From Diplocarpon mali (Eukaryota > Ascomycota > Leotiomycetes > Helotiales > Drepanopezizaceae), in the NCBI GenBank assembly GCA_024741835.1, contig JAENRP010000020.1:62001-126000 (forward strand): DNA of 64,000 nucleotides. The letters run 5' to 3'. The number at the start of each line of letters is the position of its first letter. The stretch's first letter is position 1. Of this stretch, positions 33,093 through 45,360 are shown piece by piece. The notes under the pieces were generated by a model. The model made no database searches and was not told the DNA's origin. It worked only from the letters and a program-made list of their open reading frames with translations. The position numbers and the translations under genes are program-made.

Positions 33093-34569
33093 TTAAATCG
33101 CTACTCCAACATGATCACACTCGTAGAGGTTTGGAACAGCTCCTATCTTCCAGATCTCCTCGGTGCCAAGTTCATTCTCCCCAAATGTCCCGACATGCGT
33201 CATCCCAACACTCTTCTGATTCCCATCAGAGTCCGTGGAAGGATCCCGGATCATGATATCTTGCGTGTACACTCTGCTCGCGCTCCAGGTCGGGCTAGCG
33301 GCTACCGGGACCGCATGCTCATCCAGCTCATCCATCTCGCTTTCGCTTTCGAGAGTGCTGAACGTACTAACTGAGCCGCGTTCTGCGTCTCTGGAAGGCT
33401 GGAGGGGAAAGCATTGGTAGAAACCGTCTCGACTTGTGACCGGTCTGGGGTTGTTGGTTACCGAGTCGAAAGACATGTTGCGGGAGTGTTCACCAGACGC
33501 CCGGGACAGCCAGCCGGAGACGCGGGAGAAGGATTTTCTCTTTCCTGGGACAGGGGGAGGTTGCTGGAGGATAAGGGGGAGGGGTGGTGGAGGTGGCACG
33601 AAATAAGCTGGCTGTGAAGCGACGGAACCCTGCTGCGAGGATGGGCGCGAGGATGCGGGAGAATGCGGAGGGGTTGTGAAAGTGGCTGCCGCTTTGGTGA
33701 AGGGCGCCAGCTGTAAAGGAGCATACCCGGGTTTGGGCGGAGAATTCACTGGGTGCTGTGCGAGCGGAGGTGGTTCCTGCTGTAAAAAGGATGGAGCTGT
33801 GGGTGGTGTTAGGTGGAAAGGTGCCAACGAAGTTGGGCTCGGCATTGGTTCTGCAAGGGGGTAAGTAGAGGAAACCGCCGGGAGGAAGGGATTCCATACC
33901 TTGAGACGCTGAGCCGACACTGGCTCCATTGGACACACGACCTTCCGACGGTCTATTTTTAAGACAGACGCTCCTCTTAACCTCAATGGTCTCTTCGAGA
34001 TCCTTCACCCGTTGCTCCAGCTCGTACTTCTCATGCAGGGCCGACTTCACCCGCTCGTACGAACCTGGCTCAGTGTTCGCTCTCAGTCGTGCTGGCGGTG
34101 GGGTTTGCGGAATTGGGTCTCCCCCCCAGGCGGCGAGGAACTCTTGCGCCCTAAGCGAGTCCACACGAGACGGGAACTGTGGCGTCGATTCTGATGGATT
34201 TCCAGAGCCCGACCGAACCGATTTCTGGGCCGCCCGTGCAGACCTGGCACTCTCACCTCTCGAATGGATGAAAGCTGCGGTATGGCCGGGCAACTCCATG
34301 GAGAATCGAGACGGTGATGGTGCGGCCTCATTGCCGCCAAAGTAAGGAAGGAGAGGAGATAATTTGTTGGCCGGCACGTGGATACTCAATACCAACGGTC
34401 GGAAGTTTCCCGACCACGACGCTCTTCTCTTCGCCGCGGTCTCAACGTGACGAAAGTCGGATGGTGATGGAACCCGCGGTGGTCCGATCTGCGCCCGGCG
34501 CGGACCGTTATAGGCGTTCATTCTTCTCCTCACGGCGAAGCTTCCCCGGCTAGATGCGCGGGACGCCAT
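33093..34569 (-). CDS. Hypothetical proline-rich protein with short coiled coil
   Basis: Exons 34569-33900 and 33850-33093 flank a 50-nt intron (GTATGG..TTGCAG) and join two overlapping frames into 475 residues. The join gives GSASQEPMPSPTSLAPFHL. The N-terminus is Arg/Ser-rich. A predicted coiled coil lies at about 170-200 (YERVKSALHEKYELEQRVKD, then LEETIEV). A long Pro-rich segment follows, with PPPPPLPLILQQPPPVPGKR and a basic motif RKSFSRVSGWLSRAS, then an acidic Ser-rich region with FSTLESESEMDELDE. This resembles poorly characterised, disordered, possibly phosphorylated scaffold proteins. I recognise no family. The gene model is moderately supported by the clean intron and codon character. 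Confidence 0.6.
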
Positions 34570-34990
34570 GGACTTCGTGCGAGTGACCCATTCTCTCCCT
34601 GCTGTCGCCGGGCGTTCTGACAGCTCCGGGGCCGGGGGAGGGACGGGGCGAGGTTGGCGATCAACTACCGTTATTGGGTTCTCAGCACCTATTGTTGCCG
34701 TCAGAAATGCTCACTTGTAGGAGCTTGAGGCTACTGACCAGGCCTGGGCGCTTTCCTCTTCCGCGGCATGCAGCAGTTGATCGAAGACGTGAGGAAAGCC
34801 ATGTAAGCGCTGTCAAGATAGCCGGATAAAAGTTGCATGACCATGAAACCATATCCAACCAAACAATGCTGCGCGCCTGCGAGCGTCAAGAGAAGGGACG
34901 GAAGAGAGAGGAGGGAGTGCTGGGAGCGCGGGTCTCCATTGGAGAAAAGGCAACGGCTATGTACAGAGTACGAAGTCGGTTGGTGGGGGG

Positions 34991-35022
34991 NNNNNNNNNN
35001 NNNNNNNNNNNNNNNNNNNNNN
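34991..35022. other. Assembly gap of 32 N
   Basis: Thirty-two unknown bases preceded by a run of G (GGTGGGGGG) and followed within 60 bases by a purine repeat, which suggests a hard-to-sequence simple repeat. Confidence 0.99.
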
Positions 35023-35078
35023 ACTGGTAGATAAGCACGAAGTGTCAACCGTCTGTCGAGTGCTTGAGGGATGCTTGT

Positions 35079-35131
35079 GGAGGTGGAGGTGGAAGTGGAG
35101 GTGAAAGTGGAGGTGGAAGTGGAGGCGGAGG
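35079..35131 (+). repeat. Purine minisatellite, unit GGAGGT and variants
   Basis: About nine imperfect 6-bp units (GGAGGT, GGAAGT, GAAAGT) on the plus strand. On the minus strand it would encode a Ser/Thr repeat, which explains the long chance frame over it. Confidence 0.85.
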
Positions 35132-38126
35132 GCATGGGTGTGGGCGCGCTGCATGTTGCTTGGGTCGGATTGGAATGTGCGCTGAGTAAGCTAAGGGTAC
35201 TGTAATCTGTACAGAGTTTATCGTAAATGCGCCCAATCGGGTAATCAGACGGTAAAATAGTGGGTCCCAAGAATGGGTCGGGGACGTGAGAGGAGCTGCT
35301 TGTGCAGTCTCGCCAGCAGGTACTGTAGGCGAGCAGCTTCAGAGTCACCGGCTGTGCAGCGACAGGATGGGAATCCTCCACTGGGCCTTTTGATTTGACT
35401 TTTCGTCCTCTACTCGACTTGCACGCCGGCTCCACGAGTCAAGTCGAACGTGGTACGTCCTGGGTCCAACCTCCGCAGCAATCGATCGACATGATCGCTA
35501 CTGTGTCCTGAGCTACTTAGTATGTCACAGTACTATCATGAGCAGCATGGGCGGTCGCATCCGAGTTGCTGACCTTATTCGCACCTCCGCTGGACACGCA
35601 GTGCTCTCTGTATAGCCTCATCTGATGATCAGCCCGCCGATAGCATTGCTTACGAGGTACAGCGCACCAGGGAGAGACATCTGGTGAGCTGCGCATGCGT
35701 TCTCTGCACCACAATGTTGCTCGACGACTTGTTCCCCGCGACAGCTTCCGCCGCCCCGAAACAGCCTTTGCTGGTTGTTTCGTCCCTGGGAGCCTGGAGA
35801 AGGATTTCGCTTGCGTACCAGTTTTCTGAGACGCTTTCCCGCTTGGCATCCCACCCGCGGTGAGGGTGAGCGAGAGCATGAGCGTGAGAGCATTTGACGG
35901 CCAGGGGTAGGATCGTCGGAGTGTTGAGACGTAAGGGCCGCCGGCGCTGCACCTGACCATGAAGTTCTTTTGTACATGTGCATTAGTACGTTGTCAATCG
36001 TACATAATACATAGTCCAGTACAGTCCTCTCGTACCGACTCGTGATTTCAGAGTGCCAGATGCCTAGGCATGCTTCGCCGTCGCAGGGACGTCTCCAGGT
36101 CGGGGATTCGACTCGACAACTCGCTAGCCCTTCTCGAGTCAACTTTCGGATCCTCCGGTCACGCGTCCCGGGTTTGTTCCGAAGCATAAAGTCTGGTTCC
36201 TGTCACGCGGTTAGGCTCATGTCATGGATGAGAAGGGTCGGGCTCGAACTCTCGGAATTGAGGTGACTGACCGTGAGTTGAATAGAGCCAGAGCCGAGAA
36301 GCGTTGATCGGGGCGGGTGACCACCGGTCTTTCGGCTTGCTCGCTTGGACCTTGGGCCCGTTGAAAAAGGCGGACTGATCACGAGAATGCACTGGCGCAC
36401 GTGACTCGATTGCTTTTACCCACGACATGCTGCTGTAGAGATGGCGCAGATCAGTCACCCAGACTCGACCGGCTCAGTCCGTCGTCGCAGGCCATACGCA
36501 GCCCGCGCCGGTCCATTACCACGGGGGATTCGAGTGCGTTCGCGTCTGCAAGGGTGATGGAGTTGACTTTTCTGCGGCCTGCAGCATCAAGGAACTTCCG
36601 AACGAACTCTGTTTTCCACGTGTGGAGGATTCCCAGCCTCTTCTTCACGGCGGTCGTCTCACTGCCGCATTCGGAGCTGGGTCTTCTCGGTAGAGTAACC
36701 AACTCGAACTCTAACAGTCCCCAAGACCCCAGAATGATCCTGATCCGGTCCATTAATCCCAACTAGCAGCCCTAAATCCCCATCTTGCGGTTTCACCGCA
36801 GATTGATTTCGCTGCGCTACATTAAATACAAATCCAGAATAGGACAAGACGCCAAAGCCTCGCTAAATGGATAGAGTTGCTATTCCTTTACCCACCGCGG
36901 AATCCGACCTGAAATCAATGCCCCAGATCATAACCGCCCGCCCGGTCATTTAGCATTTCGCAGACACCGTTGGCAAGACCCTTCTAGTAAGCACTCCTCC
37001 ACCCGGTTGAATAGCTACCAAAGGGGTATTGCAACTGAATTACCGAGCTCAGTTGTACTCTTCTTCGAATCGGCTCAGATCACAAATGTGGCCGAGTAGG
37101 ACAGTTCAGCTATATCGAGAGCTGGGCCCGTAGCTAACCGAGCAGTTATCGGGCTGAGGGAAGCCAGATTATCGTGCAAGCCTTTAGTCTTACTTCTACT
37201 CTACTGGTTTGTTATAGTTATGCTCTTACTGTCTTCCCTTGTATTACATGATGACCTGCGCTGTCAATGGGATTCTCAAGCTTCTGAAACATGCTTAGTA
37301 GCTACAGAAAGCTGTCGAATTCAGCGTATAAGAGTAGAATTACATAATAGAGCCAGAGTACTTTGACAGTCCAGAGGTCAGCGGTCACGTATTGTTACCT
37401 GCCAACAGAGGTCCCTGGACATCTACACTTCGATACCACGTAATTCATACCGATCTACACAAACACTAAGTAGGAAAAGACTGCCACAGTCCTGAGGAAA
37501 ATACCCTAATTCAGCAGTGGTAGGTTTTTCAATTTTTTATTTCATGTTTTGCCCTGTCGCTTAAGTGCAAGGAACAAGGGTTGATGATAAGAAAACAAAG
37601 CTCAATATTTAACCGCTGTACCTCTGCAGATACTTTGTACCTGACCAACGACTGCGCTCGAGCCACTTCTCCACTTGATTTATCACTCGATAACTAACCT
37701 TGCCAAACCTAACCCTATACCGCTACCCAAGGTAATTATCACGAAGTTATTGAAAAATGGGGCTGTTTCAGACCTTCAACCAAGCGTGACTACTCGGCTT
37801 GTCAAATCCTTCAACTCAGAGTTCCAGTACGCTAGCAGTACTCAACATTCCTTTCACATCACCCTCTGAAGTCTAGTTCCGAAAAACTAGTCAGCGATAA
37901 ACCCTTCCCTGTGCGAAGACATAATCCTCCCATAGTCGCGGGCGTGATTACACACCAGACGAAAGTATTTTCAACTCTCGCAACCCAACTGCGAACCCCC
38001 CTCCCCCCCTTGGAGTCAAGTCGACAGAATACGTAGGGTGGCGCTTATCTGGCCTACGACAACATGCAGAAGTTGGTTATCTGCGGGGCGAAAGGCCAGC
38101 AACGCAGATGGTCTGCAGGGCTCGTA

Positions 38127-38144
38127 CTCTCTCTCTCTCTCTCT
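38127..38144. repeat. (CT)9 microsatellite
   Basis: Nine CT units in the AT-rich island. Confidence 0.9.
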
Positions 38145-38633
38145 ACTGTACTAGACGGATTTTCGGAACTGGGCTAGCAAGCTCACTTATACTTCGAAGG
38201 TCTGAAACATCCCCGCTTTTCTATAACTCGGCTATAACTCTGTTAAATTCTCTTTCGTAAAGTCTGTTATTGACTGAGTTATGCTGACGAGCTGGGTGGA
38301 GGTGAGGCTCGAGCGCGAGCTTAGCAGCTAGCTCTACCGTATCTCTACTATACGCAGAATTGGACTACCATATTGGGACCTATGTATAGCTACGGGGAGT
38401 GATAATGATTACTTTGCGTGGAAGCATAACTGCATCTTCGACAGTATAGGTAATAAAAATGTCAAGGAGAAGCAATACTTCAACCACCATATACCGCTGT
38501 AGTCAGTACTACCTCTGCCGTGGTGTGAAAGTTGATCCGTCCGCTTTCGCTACCGCCAAAAAATCCCAACTCTGAATTGAGGGAGGTGGGAAACGGTAAT
38601 CTACGAACTAGTTAGGGGATCTGACGGAATACA

Positions 38634-38812
38634 GGTCATATGATTCACGGTCATGTGATTAATCACATGATAGTAGAGGCTTGGCACTACTGTACTTACT
38701 CTACGCTCTCGAGGAGTAGCTTCGAGAGCAAGCTTTTACACGCGAATATAATCCAACGTATTCGAAAGGCTTCGCCTGTGCACACAATCACCTAATGTGA
38801 TACCAACAGGAT
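38634..38812. repeat. Possible LTR fragment with a 20-bp perfect palindrome
   Basis: TCATGTGATTAATCACATGA at 38651-38670 is a perfect palindrome, preceded by a related TCATATGATTCACGG. The segment ends with CACCTAATGTGATACCAACA, and AT-rich promoter-like sequence lies between. Fungal gypsy-type LTRs often carry CATGTGA-type palindromes near one end, so a solo LTR is plausible. No second copy or target duplication is visible in the window. Confidence 0.25.
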
Positions 38813-39899
38813 CATTCTTGGGCTTGGGTATAGACCTATTTGGCAACTAGAACTAGATCGAATGCAGTATTCCTTAGCTCAATCACTGCTCAGCTAGTGA
38901 CTCTATACGGACAAAGAGCGGAGTTCTCATAATAAAGTTCGAATCGCCCTACCCACTCTTAGCAATGGTCGGAGCAGAATCTAACAATAGTATAGCTAAG
39001 CGCGACAACTCAGTTGCAAAATTCTCCTACGGTGCGTGATATCATCAAGGATTAGAGACTCGGCTTGCTCTCGCTCTCTTATTTGAGTGGTAACGGCCAT
39101 GCTTGTAGGGCGCTGATCAGTGGGCTTTACGTAGTGGCCCACCGTGGTCTGCAAGGTAAAAAAAAAATCGCCTCAAACGTCCCTTTGCCCCTCATCTGAT
39201 CCTGAGATGTGGAATTTCCACAATCGGACTGACACAAAGTGTTCTAGACTCATCGCAGGTCCCTGGATTTTTGAACTTGGGGTGCTGGCAATAGAGAGAC
39301 GCTTTGATTTCAGGTGCAGACTTTCATAGACTATCCCAGTGTATCCTCCAGTATCCCTCACCATATATAATATATACACTACAATTGTAGGAGTGATATG
39401 ATACAAGTCCCGATACGACGTTGGCGCTAGTCCCAAACAGACGTCTCTGGTTTGATGGCTAGCCAGTACTTAAAATCCCTCCAGGCACTCCATTCATTCT
39501 TTATAGACAAGAAAACAATAGTCATAGAGAACTGTATCCTTATGCCTTGTCTCATCCCCTCGCTCTGCTTGCGATGCTGGAAAGAACCGCCTAAGCCAAT
39601 CCCTGAGCCGTATACCTGTATATCTTGATGAACGCAACTTTCCTTGCAATATCTGAGCAGCAGAGTCACGTGCCTTGATAGCGAGCGCTCCTGTAATGGC
39701 TCGGTTCATTTTGAAGAGGGTTGATTTGCAAAATCCGTGCCTCCAGTAGCAAAACAATCGCTGTAGAGCCAGGAAATCAATGGCAGACTTGAAACATCGA
39801 TAGGTGCTTGCGCAGGAGCATATGCTGTAATTATCAGGTAATCCCCGCGCGGACCAGCGTCTGCTGCTAAACCAGTCACAAAGCCTGGAAGCACTGTGG

Positions 39900-40640
39900 T
39901 CAAGGATGATGGATTGTTAGTGATTGGTAGCAGGACGGGAGTATTCGCGTAGTCCTGATAATGATCTCATTACTAATTGGCTCGCAAGCTTGTGGTTGTA
40001 TTCAGCGAAGCTTCTCAATTGGCATTTTGGCAGAGGAAGTTCCAAGCGGTTAGGCTACATTTGGTGTTCAAGGGCTTGTAAGTTCTTGGAAATGAGACCG
40101 TTATCCAAGACCACGTGCATGAGCAGAAGATGATGCGTCGCAGTAAGGAGCTGGAGAAGCAGTAGCAAAAGGAGCTAGGCTTGCGGTTGCAGTAGCCATA
40201 GCAGAAAGCTGTTTGGGAATAGAACCATCAAGCATGATCATAGTGGAAGAAATATCCAGGAGTAAAAGAGAGGCAGCAGCCTCAAGGCCAGATGAACCCA
40301 AATATGTCTTCTGATCAAGACTTGAAAAATGAGCTTTGTCAATCAGACAATAACATTACACAGGCTTCATAAATTCATATGCAAGTTCACCATCGACCAA
40401 GGATCAGAGCATGGCTTGAAGAAAGAATCAATCGACTTCGTCAGAATCTGAGCCTTGCTGTTTTCTCTTCCCTGCTCAGAGGGATGCTTTTGAAAACAAA
40501 GACGCAAGCAAGGATGGGATAGCAGCTTTGATCGCAGCGCCTCTTGCGTCTACTCGCTTGGCCACCCTGCTGGCAATTGGTAACATGCTCTTCCCTATTG
40601 AAACCTTCAAAATCAAGGCTCAAGAATGACCTCCTATCCT
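39900..40640 (-). pseudogene. Possible decayed reading frame, unidentified
   Basis: One minus-strand frame reads protein-like segments (for example MLPIASRVAKRVDARGAAIK and LDQKTYLGSSGLEAAASLLL) interrupted by stops at 40476, 40428, 40404, 40356, 40101, 40068, 40050, 40002 and 39900. All are TGA or TAA and none is TAG, as expected if CGA and CAA codons mutated by C-to-T changes. Stop density (9 in about 245 codons) is not far below chance, so this is weak. No family is recognised. Confidence 0.25.
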
Positions 40641-41228
40641 AGTAGAATTACAACCGGTGGAAAATAGGTTAGAAATGGCTTCCTAAGACTGCGGTCAGTT
40701 TTGAAATTTGAAATTAGTAACTTACTAGAAAGTTGGAAAGCACACAACTTTTTAGAGAATTACCTTGAGTAGCAAGGAATGATAGGACGTTCCAAGGCAA
40801 TTGTCGCCTACTCTTTTGAGATGGCTGTTGGAGACATCAGAACAACTAGAGAAAGCTAGAGATAGTTAGCACAGGACAGTAATGGGCGCTGCCAGGATCT
40901 TGACGCTGTATCGCAGATTTTCAAGTCCTCAGAGATTATTTCGCACGTTATAACGATATATTACGTGTACCCACTAGCAAATCATACGCGCCTATTTACT
41001 GACGGTTGTTGATGCTAGGTAGTGTCGTTAGCGTCGCGCACGGATTACCGAACCCTTACTACGTTAGTCTTCCATGTTCGCAGTACACGAACTCTAGCAA
41101 GCAAGCTGGCAAGCAAGCTGCGATTCTCGACAGACATCATATACAAAACCCTTACAACTGTTTGCGATACCAGAGCATTGTGAGCGACCTTGTATCGGAG
41201 GTATTACGTACTCTACGCGTCTATCACG

Positions 41229-43648
41229 ATGCTGTTTTCGGAAGAAGATGCGCCGCTTCTGAAGAAGTGGATTGTGAAAAGACTGGAAAATACGTACGGA
41301 AGCTTAACACCTCCGCAGAATCGATGTTTGCTAACGACTTCGCCCCTACAGCTCCGATGCGGATGCAGATGTACTTGCAGACTACGTCCTCGCGCTTCTT
41401 CGCCATGACGGTGACACAGAAACTGTCCGACAGCTCTGCGAGGCTGAGATTCCTGACTTCTTAAAAGAAGACTCCACGATATTCGTGCAAGACGTCTTCG
41501 ATGCGATTCAGTACAAGTCATACCTCCCAGGCGCCCCTCCTGTTCGCAGGCAATCAGTACCTTTCGCGCCTCCCAGCGGACCCTCTGCTCTCTCGGCGCA
41601 TTCGTATGGCAATTTAGGCATGGGTGTGCCGAATGGACCTCAGAATGGCTCGAGGAAGCGCTCATTCAACGAACGAGCTGACGGAGATGTTCCGGGTAGA
41701 GGATACATGCCAGGCGACTCGAACGGCAGAGCTTTCAAGCAAGTACGACGTGGTGGACAGGTCAGAGGCGGTTTCGAGGGCTTCAACCCCAATGGCGGAC
41801 GGGGAGGCTACACCGGGGACCGACCACCGCCAATAACTCTGCAAGGAATGCCGCAAAACGGGTTCCCCTCGATGCCTAGTATGCCTAGCCCCCCGCCAGG
41901 AATGCCACCTATGGATCCGAACAACCCCATGGCAGCTATTCTAGCGATGCATGCTATGGGTTTCCCGGTGCCCGATATGTCAAGCGTTCCGCCAGCTACT
42001 TCGACTGGGCCGCCTCTGCCCTCGCAGAAGCCGCGATGTAGGGATTTTGATCAGAAAGGGTTCTGTGCTCGGGGAAACCAATGCCACTTTGAACATGGCG
42101 AGCACAAGATATGGGTCCCACCAGCGAATAGAGGCGACGAGTATGACCCATCGAACTCCAGCCTCATGACAGGTATTGAAGGAGCGAGTCCGAGCCTTGG
42201 CCCTATGAACCCTTCCAATCAGTTCCGGGGTGGTGACAGAGGACGGGGACGGGGTACATTTGGCAGAGGCGATAGGATGCAGCTTAGCGGTCCAGGCAGA
42301 AAAAGTGGACGGTCAGAATTCTCCTCTGATCGACCGAATTACGACAAGAGCAATACTACAATTGTAGTTGAGAACATACCCGAGGACCGGTTCTCCGAAG
42401 ACGAAGTCAGAGGATTCTTTTCTGAGTTTGGTAATATCGAGGATGTGTCAATGCGGCCATACAAGCGCTTAGCAATTGTCAAGTACCACGACTGGGGCGC
42501 TGCCAATGAAGCATACAAATCTCCGGCTGTCATATTTGATAACAGATTCGTCAAGGTCTACTGGTTCAACGGCGATGAATCGTTACCCAAACCTCCCACA
42601 GCCGCTAAACCTAATGGTGGCATCAAGAAAGAGAGACCCGATACGAATGCTCCAGCCCCTGCAAGACAAACTTCAGAGCCTCAAATCGACATTGAAGAGT
42701 TTGCCCGCAAGCAACAGGAGGTACAGAAGGCTCACGATGAGAAAATCAAGAAGAAGCAAGAAATGGAGGCTGCTAAGAAGGAGCTCGAGAAGCGCCAGGA
42801 AGAGCTGCTAAAGAACCAGGCAGAAGAGAAGCGAAAGCTTCTGGAGCGGATAGCCGCCAAGAGTGGGAAATCCGCTTCCTCGGCCAATGGATCTGTCAAT
42901 GGCACTCCTGCCCCTGAGGCCAAGTCTGCATCGCAGACAGAGGCTCTGAAGGCACAGCTAGCTGCTTTAGAGGCCGAAGCACAATCTCTAGGTCTAGACA
43001 CCTCGCTTACCGATACCAACTCAACCAGCCTTCGTGGACGAGGACGGGGCCGCGCACGGGGAGGTTACAGAGGAAGAGGCGAGTTTGTGCCGCGCAGTCG
43101 TGGAACGTACAGAGGACGTGGCGGTGTGCCATTTTCCGCCGACGGACGCTCATTCAACCTCGACAACCGTCCCAAGACCGTAAGCGTGACCGGCGTCGAC
43201 TTCACAGATGGAGCGAAGGACGCAGCTTTGAGAGAGTACCTGTTCGTACGTCTTCCCACTCCATCTCAGGTAGCTACCTTCTAACATATTACAGCCCATC
43301 GGCGAGTTCACCAACCTGGACGCCACCTCTGCGCGCGCCCACATCACTTTCAAAGACCGCCACACGGCCGAGCAATTCCTCGCCAGCGTATCCCGCGACA
43401 ACGGCGAAATCCCGTCCGCAGGCAAAGTAGAGCTGGCGTGGATCAAGACACCCCTTCCACCCGTCGTCCTGCCAGCCGCCAAGTCTGTCATGATCAAATC
43501 AGAGGAGGACACGCATATGGATGAGGGCGATGCAATGGCAGCGAGTAGTCCAGCGACAGGTCCAGCGGCGCATGCTGAGGGTAGTCACGTGGAGCAGCAC
43601 AATCTCGACTACGATGTTGCGGATGACAACGATTGGGGTATCCAGTGA
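41229..43648 (+). CDS. RBM26/RBM27-like CCCH zinc-finger and RRM RNA-binding protein
   Basis: Exons 41229-41293, 41352-43245 and 43295-43648 join to 770 residues; introns are 58 and 49 nt. The N-terminal 70 residues (LLKKWIVKRLENTSDADADV then LADYVLALLRHD) match the PWI-like domain of RBM26/27. A CCCH finger CX8CX5CX3H lies at about 251-270 (CRDFDQKGFCARGNQCHFEH). An RRM (about 359-432) starts TTIVVENIPEDRFSEDEV and contains RLAIVKYHDW. A Lys/Glu coiled coil (about 490-550) and RGG repeats (RGRGRGRARGGYRGRG) follow. Human RBM26/27 join MTR4-ZFC3H1 in nuclear RNA decay (PAXT); fission yeast Rmn1 acts in MTREC. The same nuclear role is inferred. The start exon was chosen because it completes the N-terminal domain. 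Confidence 0.9.
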
Positions 43649-45360
43649 ACGGTCCAGCTGAGTGTACGGAAGCGTGAGCCGGGGGGTTCTGTGAGGAATG
43701 GTAGAAGAGGTCTGTTGATGGTATGTCATGAAATACGGTGCGACGATCGTAGGGGGTGAGCGTCGGGTACAGCGTCTTTAACAAGACGAGCTTTTTGATT
43801 CTCGGGTTTCGTCCTTGACAAGCCCCTCCGGTTAGCTGTTGAAGTGGTTCCATATGCTCGAAGATGTGACTGGACAGGTGGGGGGGGGGGTAATTGAGTC
43901 TGCCACACGTTCACAATGTGATGGTATGAAACTGAGAAATCGCTGATTTACGAATAAATAAATCAGATGGATGCTCAGCGATTCCCGGCCTTTGCAAGTC
44001 GTGACCGAGAAGCGAGAACAAGGTGAGCATACCTATCTCTAAATCCAAGCGCTCCGGCCCAAACCCGTCTGCTCCGTTCTCTCGCCGCTCACCAACTCAC
44101 CCCACTAGTCTCTCTCCGTGTGGCACCCCGAACATCCTAGCACTTCCCCTCCGCAAGCTCCACGTCGCAAGTCAAAGGCAAAAGCCAAGCTCCACGTCGA
44201 AAGCGAAGTCAAAGGCAACCCAACCACACCCACACCAGTTCGGTGCCCAGAACACCAAAGACGGCCTCTAGAAGAATTCGACTATCACCGCTCATCCACC
44301 GACGCGTTAGCAGCCCTCTACACCTCGCCCTCTCCCAGAAAAAGAAGAAAGAAGTGCGAAGAAGTGCGAAGAAGAAGAAGGGCGAAGAAGTGCGAAGGAG
44401 AAGAAGAAGAAGAAAGCAAAAAGCTCGCCTCGGACCCGTCAAAGACTACATCCACATCCACCCTGCTCAGCAAGCATCCTCGTCCCGCTCCTCTCTTCTC
44501 CCCTCTCTAGTTCCATGCCTGTTCCCTGACGGACTGAGGGCCACCGGCTCCCAGGAACAGGCACCCCGCTGTGCGAACCCCCTCCAGCGAGAAATCACCG
44601 TGCCCCTCTTCCTTGCCTTGAGACGCGGGAAGCCTGAGGAGTAACAGATAGTCGAAGAGGCGATACGCTGTTGTGGAGCTGAGAGCGCTTAGCTCTCGAG
44701 GTTTTGTACGAGATATGCTGCGGAGACAGGTGATTATCGGGTCAAGGTTAAAGTGGAGATGAGCGAGCGTTAGGTACCTATTTCACTTCATGTTCGGTTT
44801 GTGAGAGAGTATTCAAGGGAGCGAGAACTCGGAAATTAGAGCCGGAGACAGTTAATGCCTCGTATTTTTCTTTTATCTTCCACTTCAGTTCGTGGAAGGG
44901 TTCCCAGTCGGTTGATGACGGAGCACACTTTTCTCGCTTCTATTCTACCACCTTCTCCTTCAACACAGCTGTTGCCAAAACCAAGCCGTTGAAGGCATAT
45001 CCCTCGAGCAAAAGTTCAGCCTCTGATGAATAGGCTATACCCACCACGCACGCATGCGAGGATAAAATCGCAGATGCCACAACTTTTAGAATGATTCGCA
45101 CCCGCCCATCAGCAGGATCGTTGAGATCCCCAGCCTTGCATCGAGAGGACGCCACACTTGTTGAAGTTTGTTTTCATTGAGCCCCCAGAACACCGCGCTA
45201 GATGCCAAGCCGCAGAAAGCCAAAGCAGGAAAATCTCATGTGTAGATTGAGACGGAGGGTAAGGAAATGCACGAAGAGAAACGACGCTGATAACGTTCAG
45301 AGGAAGTTGAATCATAAGTCGTTGAGCGTTCGAGAAGAGACGAGTCGAGAGAGGTGCTGA
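43649..45360. other. Intergenic region between RBM26/27-like gene and MET13
   Basis: 1.7 kb between convergent genes. It contains a polypurine repeat (44338-44421) and a G run near 43881. Frames at 44023-44644 encode only Arg/Lys/Glu low complexity and are not supported. Confidence 0.5.
44338..44421 (+). repeat. Polypurine repeat (GAAGAAGTGC / GAA units)
   Basis: Imperfect copies of GAAGAAGTGC mixed with GAA trinucleotides over about 84 bases, nearly all purine on the plus strand. Confidence 0.8.

Larger units (their letters stand above)
34570..36800. other. Intergenic region containing an assembly gap
   Basis: 2.2 kb without a supported gene. A minus-strand frame at 34731-35435 is open only because it crosses the N run and a GGA-type repeat. 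Overlapping frames at 35517-36187 and 36401-36766 show no domains. Confidence 0.5.
36801..41228. other. AT-rich gene-free island
   Basis: About 4.4 kb with dense stop codons in all frames and many TA steps, unlike the flanking genes. This is the pattern expected of RIP-mutated repeats or transposon remains in ascomycetes. I find no complete transposase, integrase or reverse transcriptase. Local items are listed separately: (CT)9, an LTR-like palindromic segment and a possible decayed frame. Confidence 0.6.

Noticed and set aside
34731..35435. 234-codon minus-strand frame
   Set aside because: Open only across N bases and a purine repeat that translates as Ser/Thr; no family features.
36215..36260. 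tRNA T-arm look-alike (GGCTCGAACTC on the plus strand)
   Set aside because: No matching acceptor, D arm or anticodon arm around it.
44023..44644. Overlapping Arg/Lys/Glu-rich frames
   Set aside because: Composition is explained by the GAA/GAAGTGC polypurine repeat; no sign of coding constraint.
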